DNA of 9,363 nt from Candidatus Omnitrophota bacterium (GTDB lineage: Bacteria; Omnitrophota; Gorgyraeia; Aquiviventales; Aquiviventaceae), in contig JACPSQ010000045.1 of NCBI GenBank assembly GCA_016193195.1, positions 1 through 9,363 on the forward strand. Reading direction: 5' to 3'. This document shows positions 1 through 5,636 of this stretch, piece after piece (position 1 is the stretch's first letter; every line of letters begins with the position of its first letter). Below the pieces are notes generated by a model that made no database searches, was not told where the DNA came from, and saw only the letters and a list, made by a program, of their open reading frames with translations. The translations under genes and the position numbers were made by a program.

Positions 1-429
1 AAACTTGCGAATCCACCGCTTCGTTCTCGGCTCGCCGGACGCGAACTCAATCCCGGCGTAGAGGTCCTCGGTGTTTTCGCGGACGATGATCACGTTGACG
101 TTCTGAAACGGCGACCGGGCACCCGCGTAGGTCCTGCAGGGACGCACACAGGCAAACAAATTGAGCTGCTTGCGAAGCGCGACGTTGACCGACCGAAACC
201 CTCTCCCGATGGGAGTCGTAATCGGCCCTTTGATGGCCACGCGGTTTTCAACGATCGATGTGAGCGTTTCTTCCGGCAGCGGGGTGTTAAACCGCCGGAT
301 CGCCGCTTCGCCGGCGATCCGCTCATCCCAGTGAAATGAGATCCCGGTCGCATCGAGGCAGCGGCGGGCCGCCCAGGCGACCTCTGGGCCGATTCCGTCA
401 CCAGGAATAAACGTTACGCGATATGCCAT
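1..429 (-). CDS. icd: NAD(P)-dependent isocitrate dehydrogenase family protein, N-terminal 143 residues (cut by window edge)
   Basis: Beta-decarboxylating dehydrogenase that would oxidise isocitrate to 2-oxoglutarate in the TCA cycle (cytoplasm). The frame is open from ATG at 427-429 to the window edge. It begins with the family's FIPGDGIGPEV motif (residues 7-17). The substrate-binding strand shows S80, N82, R86 and R96, in the order used by isocitrate dehydrogenases, and R117 opens the motif RENTEDLYAG (117-126), typical of NAD-type and thermophile-type isocitrate dehydrogenases rather than of 3-isopropylmalate dehydrogenase. The C-terminal half, with the metal-binding aspartates and cofactor-specificity residues, lies outside, so NAD versus NADP use and homoisocitrate specificity cannot be settled. 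It follows the 59-residue membrane protein gene by 18 nt on the same strand. The ribosome-binding site is weak (a GTGG just before the ATG). Family assignment is firm; the exact substrate is inferred. Confidence 0.85.
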   Translation of the reverse strand, partial: MAYRVTFIPGDGIGPEVAWAARRCLDATGISFHWDERIAGEAAIRRFNTPLPEETLTSIVENRVAIKGPITTPIGRGFRSVNVALRKQLNLFACVRPCRTYAGARSPFQNVNVIIVRENTEDLYAGIEFASGEPRTKRWIRKF

Positions 430-447
430 CCCACTACTCTGCACCAC

Positions 448-627
448 TCAAAAACCCAGAATCAACAATACGCCTACTGAGATGGGAAGAATAACGGCAC
501 CAACAACGGCGCCAATGAAAACGACCTTCTTTGTGGACCCTCGAAGGGCAGGATACGTGCCTCGAATGACTCGGTAGCCATTCAACATTCCGATCGCTAG
601 TATGATCACACCCAGGGTCTTTCTCAT
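448..627 (-). CDS. Small hypothetical membrane protein, 59 residues, two predicted helices
   Basis: I do not recognise this family. The frame runs from ATG (625-627) to TGA (448-450) and fills the gap between the aminotransferase and the dehydrogenase genes, with 7 nt and 18 nt on either side. The product is very hydrophobic: a first helix at about residues 5-17 (rich in I, L, G, V), a basic loop at 18-34 (R19, R22, R29, K33, K34) and a second helix at about 35-58 of V, I, G, A and L ending at F59. That pattern is hard to obtain by chance. The basic loop suggests a hairpin with the loop facing the cytoplasm, although R2 and K3 blur the topology. No good Shine-Dalgarno sequence is seen, so translation may be coupled to the upstream gene; a GGGG/CCCC pair (642-645 with 630-633) flanks the upstream stop codon. 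Function unknown. Confidence 0.6.
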   Translation of the reverse strand: MRKTLGVIILAIGMLNGYRVIRGTYPALRGSTKKVVFIGAVVGAVILPISVGVLLILGF

Positions 628-634
628 ATGGGGA

Positions 635-1861
635 CTAATGACCCCGCTGGCTGAGCCATTTGCTAAGACGCTGCAGGGCCTCCTCGATGGTCTCCATCGA
701 AGCGGCGAAGCTCAACCGAATGAACCCCGGCGCGCCGAAGCCCTCGCCGGGCACGGTCGCCACCAACGCGTCTTCGAGCCACTGGGCAGCCGTCAGCTCT
801 GACGATTGTCCGAGCCCGCTGACATTGCACCAGGCATAAAACGCTCCCCCCGGAAGCGTACAGCGCAGAGGGGATAAGTGGTTTAAGCCCCCGACGAGGC
901 GGTCCCGACGTTGCTGGAACTCCTCACGCATGCGAGCGACTGCCTGTTGATCCTGGGTGAGCGCCGCCAGCGCGGCGTGCTGGCTGATGGACGTCGGGTT
1001 CGACGTGGAGTGGCTCTGCACGTTGGTCATCGCCTCAATCCATGGTTGAGGGCCGACCGCGTAGCCAATCCGCCAGCCGGTCATGCTGTAGGTCTTGGAT
1101 ACCCCACCGACGATCAGTGTCCGATCGGCAAGTTCAGGGGCGACCTGAACGATCGACACATGCCGGGCTGGAGGGTAGACCAGCTGATCGTAAATCTCAT
1201 CACTCACCACCACGAGATCACGCTCGAGCGCGAGTTGAGCGATCGCCTTCAAGCGCCCGGCATCGATGACCGCCCCTGTGGGATTGCTGGGGCTGTTCAG
1301 CACGATCACCTTCGTCGCCTGAGAGAGCGCCGCACGCACCGCCTCGAGCTTCGGCAGAAACTGGTCCTGCTCGCTCGTGTGGACGATGACCGGTTTGGCG
1401 CCCGCGAGCTGGACGAGCGGCGGGTAGCTGACCCAGTAGGGCGAGAAGATCATCACCTCATCGCCTGACTGGCACAGCGTCTGGAAGATATTGAACAGCG
1501 CATGCTTCGCCCCGCAAGAGACGAGGACCTTGGACGCTTGGTAGTCCGTTCGATGCTGACGACTGAGGCATGCCGCCACAGCGGCGCGCAGCTCCGGAAT
1601 GCCGGCGACCGGGGTGTACTTCGTCTGATCGGCCTGAATCGCCTGGATGCCCGCCTGCTTCACATGCGCCGGCGTGGGGAAGTCGGGCTCCCCGGCGGTC
1701 AGATCCAGGACCTTCTTCCCGGCTTTCGCGAGCGCCTTGGCTTTCGCGGCGAGGGCAAGGGTTGGCGAGCCCTCAATGCCTCGGAGGCGCCCGGCAAGAG
1801 CGTTCGCATGGCGAAACGTGCGCGTAGCGGAATCGCCTCCCACCGCGCTTGAGGAATTCAT
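635..1861 (-). CDS. aspC: Class I PLP-dependent aspartate aminotransferase (possibly also prephenate aminotransferase)
   Basis: Transfers the amino group between aspartate and 2-oxoglutarate; relatives of this subgroup also aminate prephenate to arogenate. The 408-residue product matches the Thermus-type (subgroup I-beta/gamma) enzyme throughout: LTAGEPDF (54-61), KYTPVAGIPELR (81-92), SPYWVSYP (140-147), NSPSNPTGAV with N193, SDEIYDQL with D221 and Y224, and GGVSKTYSMTGWRIGY, in which K256 is the PLP Schiff-base lysine and R264 the phosphate ligand. R382 in FIRLSFA binds the alpha-carboxylate. K119 in GAKHALFNIF corresponds to the lysine that recognises acidic side chains in the Thermus enzyme, supporting a dicarboxylic substrate. 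The start ATG overlaps the rplQ stop codon (ATGA), with no Shine-Dalgarno, implying coupled translation. About 20 residues precede the usual family N-terminus. The enzyme class is sure; the substrate range is inferred. Confidence 0.93.
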   Translation of the reverse strand: MNSSSAVGGDSATRTFRHANALAGRLRGIEGSPTLALAAKAKALAKAGKKVLDLTAGEPDFPTPAHVKQAGIQAIQADQTKYTPVAGIPELRAAVAACLSRQHRTDYQASKVLVSCGAKHALFNIFQTLCQSGDEVMIFSPYWVSYPPLVQLAGAKPVIVHTSEQDQFLPKLEAVRAALSQATKVIVLNSPSNPTGAVIDAGRLKAIAQLALERDLVVVSDEIYDQLVYPPARHVSIVQVAPELADRTLIVGGVSKTYSMTGWRIGYAVGPQPWIEAMTNVQSHSTSNPTSISQHAALAALTQDQQAVARMREEFQQRRDRLVGGLNHLSPLRCTLPGGAFYAWCNVSGLGQSSELTAAQWLEDALVATVPGEGFGAPGFIRLSFAASMETIEEALQRLSKWLSQRGH

Positions 1862-2394
1862 GAATGGTGCGGAGCGGACTGCAGCTTTTTCTTATGGCCC
1901 CACAGGGCTCGCAGACCCTCAAAGAATCCTTTAGGCTTCTTCTCAGCTTCCTTGGCCGTCGCCGGTTTAGGACGCGGAGGGGCCGAGGGGGTTCGAGGAG
2001 GCGCTTTCGGCTCAGCGAAAAGGGCGGGGTGGGCCGCTGGGGCGCGGCTGAACGCGAGCAGGGCTTGCCGGGCGCCGTCGCCCCGGCGAACGGAGAGGCG
2101 CAGGACCCGCGTATAGCCCCCTGAGAGGTCGGCGAAGGAGGGGGCGATGTCCGTGAAGAGCCGTTTCACCAGCGTCCGGTCCTGCAGGACGCGAAACGCC
2201 CTCCGTCGAGCGTGGATGCTCCCTTCCTTGCCGAGCGTGACCAGCCGGTCTGCGAACCGTTGCGCTTCCTTCGCCCGCGCATACGTGGTTCGGATGCGGC
2301 CGTGGATCAGCAGGCTCCTCACAAGATTGTGGAGGAGCGCTCCTCGGTGCTCGCTGGGGAGGGAAAGCCGTTGGCTCCGTGTCGCGTGCCGCAT
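1858..2394 (-). CDS. rplQ: Large ribosomal subunit protein L17 with long C-terminal extension
   Basis: L17 lies near the peptide exit tunnel of the 50S subunit. The core (about residues 1-115) shows the family signatures LLHNLVRSLLIHGRIRTT (20-37), LVTLGKEG with HARRRAF, DIAPSFADLSGGYTRVLRL (82-100) and RRGDGA. The N-terminus lacks the usual very basic RHRKKGRKL run, having RHATRSQRL instead. Bacterial L17 usually ends near 115-130 residues; here about 62 more follow, rich in A, P, K and R (PKAPPRTPSAPPRPKP), then a segment with GFFEGLRALWGHKKK (156-170). The tail is likely disordered with a short amphipathic end. The gene follows rpoA by 29 nt, without a clear Shine-Dalgarno, and its TGA overlaps the aminotransferase ATG. 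Identity is certain; the role of the tail is unknown. Confidence 0.96.
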   Translation of the reverse strand: MRHATRSQRLSLPSEHRGALLHNLVRSLLIHGRIRTTYARAKEAQRFADRLVTLGKEGSIHARRRAFRVLQDRTLVKRLFTDIAPSFADLSGGYTRVLRLSVRRGDGARQALLAFSRAPAAHPALFAEPKAPPRTPSAPPRPKPATAKEAEKKPKGFFEGLRALWGHKKKLQSAPHHS

Positions 2395-2423
2395 GGTGGT
2401 TGCGCGTGCTGCCGATGGGTGTC

Positions 2424-3410
2424 TTAGGACGGCGCGGGCGCCTCGCGCTGTGGCGGGGTCCCGAGCGAGAGCCCCATGCCCTTCAGCAGCTCCTCGATCT
2501 CCACCAGAGACTTCTTTCCGAAGTTCCGGTACTTCAGCAGCTCCTGAGGCGTCTTTTCCACCAGTTCCCCGATGGTCCGGATCGACGCCTCTCGCAAACA
2601 GTTGGCGGATCTGACGGAGAGCTCGAGCTCAGAAATGGGGGTCTTGAGCTTCTCCTGGAGCTCCTCATTGAGGGCCTGCGGTTCTTCGTCTTCCGGCTCC
2701 TCAGGGAGGCTCCCGTAGTTCACGAAGAGATCCAGGTGGCGCTGCAGGATGTTGGAGGCGTAGAGCAAGGCGTCCTTCGGGCTCATCGCGCCGTTCGTCC
2801 AGACCTCCAGGAGGAGCCGGTCGTAGTCGGTCACCTGCCCCACGCGGGTGTCTTCGACGCTGAAGTTGACGCGTTTGACCGGGGAAAAGAGCGCATCGAC
2901 TGGAATGACCCCGATCGGTTGGCCCTCCTTTTTGTGCTTCTCTGCGGGGACGTAACCCCGACCGCGGCTCACCTCAAGGGCCATCCTGAACTTGCCGGCT
3001 TTCGTCAAGGTGCAGAGGTGGAGGTCCGGATTGACCACCTCGATCGCGTCATCCCCTTCAAAATCCCCCGCGGTGACGGGACCCTTTTTGTCCTTTTCAA
3101 TCACAATCGTCTTGGGTTGACGTGAGTGGGATCGTAAGACGAGCTGCTTGACGTTCAAGACGATCTGGGTGACGTCTTCGAGGACGCCCGGGATGGCGCT
3201 GAACTCGTGAAGGACGCCGTCGATCTTCATAGAGGTCGCGGCCGCGCCCTCGATGGATGACAGCAGCACGCGGCGGAGGCTATTCCCAATCGTCATCCCG
3301 TAGCCTCGCTCAAACGGTTCCGCAATGAACTTCGCGTACGTATCCGTCAGGGCGTCTTCGTCACAGGCCAACCTTTTCGGGGTCGCAAAATCACGCCACA
3401 GCGTTCCCAT
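2424..3410 (-). CDS. rpoA: DNA-directed RNA polymerase subunit alpha
   Basis: Alpha subunit that dimerises to nucleate core RNA polymerase and contacts upstream promoter DNA and activators. The 328-residue product has the normal two domains. The N-terminal assembly domain carries ERGYGMTIGNSLRRVLLSS (34-52), with the arginine pair that contacts beta, and GVIPVDALFSPVKRVNF (167-183). An acidic linker (PEEPEDEEP, 236-244) leads to the C-terminal domain at about 255-318: ELSVRSANCLREASIRTIGEL (263-283), where R267 and N270 match the UP-element-binding R265 and N268 of E. coli, then NFGKKSLVEIEELL (296-309) and GLSLG. The ATG at 3408-3410 has a good GGAGGG Shine-Dalgarno four bases upstream. It lies between rpsD and rplQ as in the classical alpha operon. 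No unusual residue changes noted. Confidence 0.98.
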   Translation of the reverse strand: MGTLWRDFATPKRLACDEDALTDTYAKFIAEPFERGYGMTIGNSLRRVLLSSIEGAAATSMKIDGVLHEFSAIPGVLEDVTQIVLNVKQLVLRSHSRQPKTIVIEKDKKGPVTAGDFEGDDAIEVVNPDLHLCTLTKAGKFRMALEVSRGRGYVPAEKHKKEGQPIGVIPVDALFSPVKRVNFSVEDTRVGQVTDYDRLLLEVWTNGAMSPKDALLYASNILQRHLDLFVNYGSLPEEPEDEEPQALNEELQEKLKTPISELELSVRSANCLREASIRTIGELVEKTPQELLKYRNFGKKSLVEIEELLKGMGLSLGTPPQREAPAPS

Positions 3411-3414
3411 TCAT

Positions 3415-3420
3415 CCCTCC
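3415..3420 (-). promoter_or_regulatory. Shine-Dalgarno of rpoA
   Basis: GGAGGG on the minus strand, four bases before the rpoA ATG. It fixes the start choice and contrasts with the poor sites of genes sitting behind repeat-filled spacers. The 29-nt rpsD-rpoA gap is ordinary sequence without repeats. Confidence 0.8.
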
Positions 3421-3439
3421 ATCTGTCAGTGGAATCATG

Positions 3440-4069
3440 TTACTTGGAGTACAACTCCACGATGAGCTGTTCTTGGATCGGCAGACCGACGTCGTCCTTC
3501 TGCGGCATGCGGAGGATGGTCCCTTTGAGGTCATCCGCTTCGACGTGAATCCAGCTCGGCCTCACACGGTCTTTCGTCCGCTCGAGGTTGTCCCTGACGC
3601 GGGCCGCTTGACCATTCCGATGGGCAGCAATCTGGATGACGTCTCCAACCTTGACGAGGTAGGACGGGATGTCCACGAGACGGCCGTTGATCGTCACGGC
3701 CCGGTGCCGGACAACCTCACGGCCTTCATGACGTGAGGTCGAAAAGCCCATCCGATAGAGGACGTTATCCAAGCGCCGCTCCAGCATCTCAATGAGCATC
3801 TGGCCGGTCACCCCCTTGGCCTTCTGGGCAACGCCGAAGTATCGCTTGAACTGCCGCTCCAGCAAGCCATACATCCGCTTCACCTTCTGCTTCTCTCGTA
3901 GCTGGATCCCGTAGTCAGAGAGCCTGACCCGGCTCTGGCCGTGCTGACCGGGCGGGAAGGAGCGCTTTTCAATGGGGCATTTCGGGGTCGAGCACTTCGT
4001 CCCCTTCAAGAAGAGCTTCATGCCTTCTCGACGACACAACCGGCATGAGGGACCCGTGTATCGCGCCAT
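3440..4069 (-). CDS. rpsD: Small ribosomal subunit protein S4, zinc-binding form
   Basis: S4 binds the 16S rRNA five-way junction early in 30S assembly; in some bacteria it also represses its own operon. The 209-residue length is normal. The N-terminus begins MARYTGP and has C9, C12, C26 and C31 (C-X2-C-X13-C-X4-C), the four-cysteine zinc version of S4. FPPGQHGQ (38-45) and the S4 RNA-binding domain (about 98-160: ERRLDNVLYRMGF, INGRLVDIPSYLVKVGD) follow. The ending LIVELYSK is typical. The gene is placed between rpsK and rpoA. The 93-nt upstream gap is almost wholly a heptad dyad, and no Shine-Dalgarno precedes the ATG (CTTGTGAA only). Identity is certain. Confidence 0.98.
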   Translation of the reverse strand: MARYTGPSCRLCRREGMKLFLKGTKCSTPKCPIEKRSFPPGQHGQSRVRLSDYGIQLREKQKVKRMYGLLERQFKRYFGVAQKAKGVTGQMLIEMLERRLDNVLYRMGFSTSRHEGREVVRHRAVTINGRLVDIPSYLVKVGDVIQIAAHRNGQAARVRDNLERTKDRVRPSWIHVEADDLKGTILRMPQKDDVGLPIQEQLIVELYSK

Positions 4070-4081
4070 TTCACAAGGCCA

Positions 4082-4155
4082 GTTTCTGGTTTCGAGTTTC
4101 GAGTTTCGAGTTTCTGGTCTGAACTCGGAACTCGGAACCCGGAACTCGGAACTCG
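4082..4155. repeat. Heptad dyad in the rpsK-rpsD spacer (5 + 5 units)
   Basis: Plus strand reads five 7-mers, GTTTCTG, GTTTCGA, GTTTCGA, GTTTCGA, GTTTCTG (4082-4116), then a four-base centre GTCT (4117-4120), then GAACTCG, GAACTCG, GAACCCG, GAACTCG, GAACTCG (4121-4155). The right arm reversed reads (GAGTTCC)n and so is a degenerate inverted copy of the left (GAGTTTC)n. Unit number, unit length and arms are symmetrical. It fills most of the gap between the rpsK stop and the rpsD start, so the transcript would contain a long imperfect hairpin. Confidence 0.93.
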
Positions 4156-4162
4156 GTTTGCA

Positions 4163-4678
4163 TCATACCCTTCTCCGCTTCGGGGGACGGCACCCATTGT
4201 GAGGAATCGGCGTCACGTCCTTGATCGCCGTGATGCTCAGGCCAGCCTGCGAGAGGGAGCGGATCGCTGACTCCCGCCCTTGACCAGGTCCCTTCACGAA
4301 CACCTCCACCTCTTTCAGTCCGGCCTCGAGGGCCTTCTTCGCCGCGTTCATGGCGGCCACCTGCGCGGCATACGGGGTGGATTTGCGCGAGCCGTGATAG
4401 CCGCTTGAACCGGCTGTACTCCAACAAATCGCGTTGCCGGAGCGGTCGGTAATCGTGATGATCGTGTTGTTGAACGTCGCGAAGACGTGCGCGACCCCCT
4501 GCGTGGTGTGGACTTTCTTCTTCCCCCTCAATCGAGGGCTCGGCCTTGGCGGACCCGCCGCCGGTTCCTTCTCCACCGGTGTCGCGCCGGTCGGAGCCGA
4601 TTTGGCGTTGGGCTGAGCGTCCGCTGCAACGACTTCCTTCAGGTCTTCACCTGGCGCATCCTTCCTTTCCTGCGGCAT
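4163..4678 (-). CDS. rpsK: Small ribosomal subunit protein S11 with N-terminal extension
   Basis: S11 sits on the 30S platform and contacts the mRNA-binding cleft near the Shine-Dalgarno helix. The core starts at about residue 52 (GKKKVHTTQGVAHVFATFNNTIITITD) and has TPYAAQVAA (101-109), VEVFVKGPGQGRESAIR (124-140) and the canonical end PHNGCRPPKRRRV. Usual length is near 125-130; here about 50 extra residues rich in A, P, E and K precede the core. The start is convincing because a strong Shine-Dalgarno lies 8 nt upstream and no methionine occurs in frame before the core, so the extension is probably real. The upstream 138-nt gap contains a nested dyad and the downstream gap a heptad dyad. 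Identity is certain; the extension's function is unknown. Confidence 0.97.
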   Translation of the reverse strand: MPQERKDAPGEDLKEVVAADAQPNAKSAPTGATPVEKEPAAGPPRPSPRLRGKKKVHTTQGVAHVFATFNNTIITITDRSGNAICWSTAGSSGYHGSRKSTPYAAQVAAMNAAKKALEAGLKEVEVFVKGPGQGRESAIRSLSQAGLSITAIKDVTPIPHNGCRPPKRRRV

Positions 4679-4686
4679 GTCGAGGT

Positions 4687-4696
4687 CTCCTCCCTC
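4687..4696 (-). promoter_or_regulatory. Strong Shine-Dalgarno of rpsK
   Basis: GAGGGAGGAG on the minus strand ends 8 nt before the rpsK ATG. It decides the start and so supports the unusual N-terminal extension of S11. It is the clearest ribosome-binding site in the window. Confidence 0.85.
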
Positions 4697-4724
4697 TTTA
4701 TGTCCTCGGTACTGCCTGAAGTTG

Positions 4725-4798
4725 TGATGACACAGATTTGAAACCCAGATTACGCAGATCGTGATCTGCGAAATCTGCCTGATGAATCTGTGAAATCA
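4725..4798. repeat. Nested symmetric dyad in the rpsM-rpsK spacer
   Basis: Centred at 4761/4762. Left arm: TGA (4725-4727), CACAGATT (4731-4738), CAGATT (4746-4751), GCAGAT (4754-4759). Right arm mirrors it exactly: ATCTGC (4764-4769), AATCTG (4772-4777), AATCTGTG (4785-4792), TCA (4796-4798). The spacings are also mirrored (3, 7 and 2 nt each side). In RNA this would be a hairpin with three paired blocks and symmetric internal loops. It has no T-run on either strand after the stem, so it does not look like an intrinsic terminator. The rest of the 138-nt gap holds the rpsK ribosome-binding site and nothing else I can name. Confidence 0.92.
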
Positions 4799-4816
4799 CC
4801 CAAATTAAGACACGAC

Positions 4817-5215
4817 TTATGTCCTCACGGGGCTTGCGCCAACCCGCGTCCGTTTGCGAACACCCACGCGGGGCCGCGGGCCCTTTCGCGAGCGGGCGTT
4901 GGTGCGGGTCCGTTGCCCTCGCACCGGTAACCCTTTCTTATGGCGCACCCCGCGGTATGAGCCGATGTCGATCAGCCGTTTGATGTTGGAGGCTGTCTCC
5001 CGGCGAAGATCCCCCTCAACCTTGGCGACCGAGAGAATCGTTTGCGAGAGACGAGCGACTTCTTCATCGGTGAGGTCTTTCGCCCGTTTATTGGGGTCGA
5101 TCTGCGTGGTGCTGAGGATCTTCCGCGCGAGCGGCCGTCCGACCCCATAGAGGTACGTCAACGAGACTTCGATCCGTTTCTCTTTCGGAATATCAACCCC
5201 CACGACTCTCGGCAT
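4817..5215 (-). CDS. rpsM: Small ribosomal subunit protein S13
   Basis: S13 is in the 30S head, forms the B1 bridges to the 50S and contacts P-site tRNA through its basic tail. The 132-residue product starts PRVVGVDIPKEKRIEVSLTYLYG (2-24), has GVGRPLARKIL, the helical ASNIKRLIDIGSYRGVRHKKGLPVRGQRTRTNAR core (75-108) and a basic C-terminus. It is about ten residues longer than most S13 because KRTRVGASPVRT follows the usual KGPR end. The Shine-Dalgarno is a run GAGGGGGG shortly before the ATG, directly abutting three AACGAAC-type heptads. It is the first alpha-cluster gene after rpmJ, as usual. Confidence 0.98.
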   Translation of the reverse strand: MPRVVGVDIPKEKRIEVSLTYLYGVGRPLARKILSTTQIDPNKRAKDLTDEEVARLSQTILSVAKVEGDLRRETASNIKRLIDIGSYRGVRHKKGLPVRGQRTRTNARSRKGPRPRVGVRKRTRVGASPVRT

Positions 5216-5218
5216 CTT

Positions 5219-5226
5219 CCCCCCTC
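5219..5226 (-). promoter_or_regulatory. Shine-Dalgarno of rpsM
   Basis: GAGGGGGG on the minus strand, 3 nt before the ATG at the near end (GAGG itself ends 7 nt away). It immediately follows the single-armed heptad repeat. Confidence 0.65.
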
Positions 5227-5228
5227 AC

Positions 5229-5249
5229 AACGAACTACGAACAACGAAC
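5229..5249. repeat. Single-arm heptad repeat in the rpmJ-rpsM spacer
   Basis: Plus strand AACGAAC, TACGAAC, AACGAAC: three 7-bp units in perfect register (minus strand GTTCGTT, GTTCGTA, GTTCGTT). No inverted partner arm is seen in the 37-nt gap, so this looks like half of the two-armed design of other spacers. Confidence 0.8.
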
Positions 5250-5253
5250 ACGG

Positions 5254-5367
5254 TTACCCTTGGCGCTGCTTGTGCTTCGGATTGGAACACATGATCCGAA
5301 CGACGCGCTGCCGACGGATGATCTTACACTTGCTGCAGATGCGTCTTACTGACGCCCGCACTTTCAT
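5254..5367 (-). CDS. rpmJ: Large ribosomal subunit protein L36 (bL36)
   Basis: The smallest 50S protein, 37 residues, and very basic. It begins MKVRASVRRICSKCKIIRR and has C11, C14, C27 and H32, the CCCH zinc set of the zinc-binding L36 form, ending KHKQRQG. The ATG comes only 3 nt after the infA stop and has no Shine-Dalgarno, so it is likely translated by re-initiation after infA. The infA-rpmJ-rpsM order is standard at the spc/alpha junction. Confidence 0.97.
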   Translation of the reverse strand: MKVRASVRRICSKCKIIRRQRVVRIMCSNPKHKQRQG

Positions 5368-5370
5368 TGG

Positions 5371-5589
5371 TTAGGAAACGCGAAAGGTGATCCGGCCTCT
5401 CGCCAAGTCATAGGGTGAGAGCTCGAGCTTCACCTTATCCCCTGGGAGGATCCGGATGTAGTGTTTCCGCAGCTTCCCTCCCAAGTGGGCGAGGACCGTG
5501 TGTCCCTCTTGGATCTCCACGCGGAACATCGTGTTCGGGAGGGCCTCTAAGACCGTGCCTTCAACTTCGATCAGATCTTCTTTCGGCAT
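5371..5589 (-). CDS. infA: Translation initiation factor IF-1
   Basis: IF-1 binds the 30S A site during initiation and helps IF-2 and IF-3. The 72-residue product has the canonical length and sequence: start MPKEDLIEVEGTVLEAL, then NTMFRVEIQEGH, VLAHLGGKLRKHYIRILPGDKV and ELSPYDLARGRITFR, i.e. one OB fold. The ATG at 5587-5589 is preferred because it gives the exact family N-terminus and has GGTGAG nine bases upstream; a GTG 27 nt earlier would add nine non-family residues. The 47-nt gap after map holds no repeat. rpmJ follows after 3 nt. Confidence 0.98.
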   Translation of the reverse strand: MPKEDLIEVEGTVLEALPNTMFRVEIQEGHTVLAHLGGKLRKHYIRILPGDKVKLELSPYDLARGRITFRVS

Positions 5590-5636
5590 CGCTGCGGGCT
5601 CACCGGGCACCAACACGCCGGCTGCGAACCCTCCAG

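Noticed and set aside
90..401. 103-codon minus-strand ORF near the left edge
   Set aside because: It is in a different frame from the isocitrate-dehydrogenase-like gene, whose motifs are clear across the same bases.
2379..3125. Plus-strand ORF of 248 codons opposite rpoA
   Set aside because: Antisense shadow of a certain rpoA gene; no recognisable motif and no ribosome-binding site.
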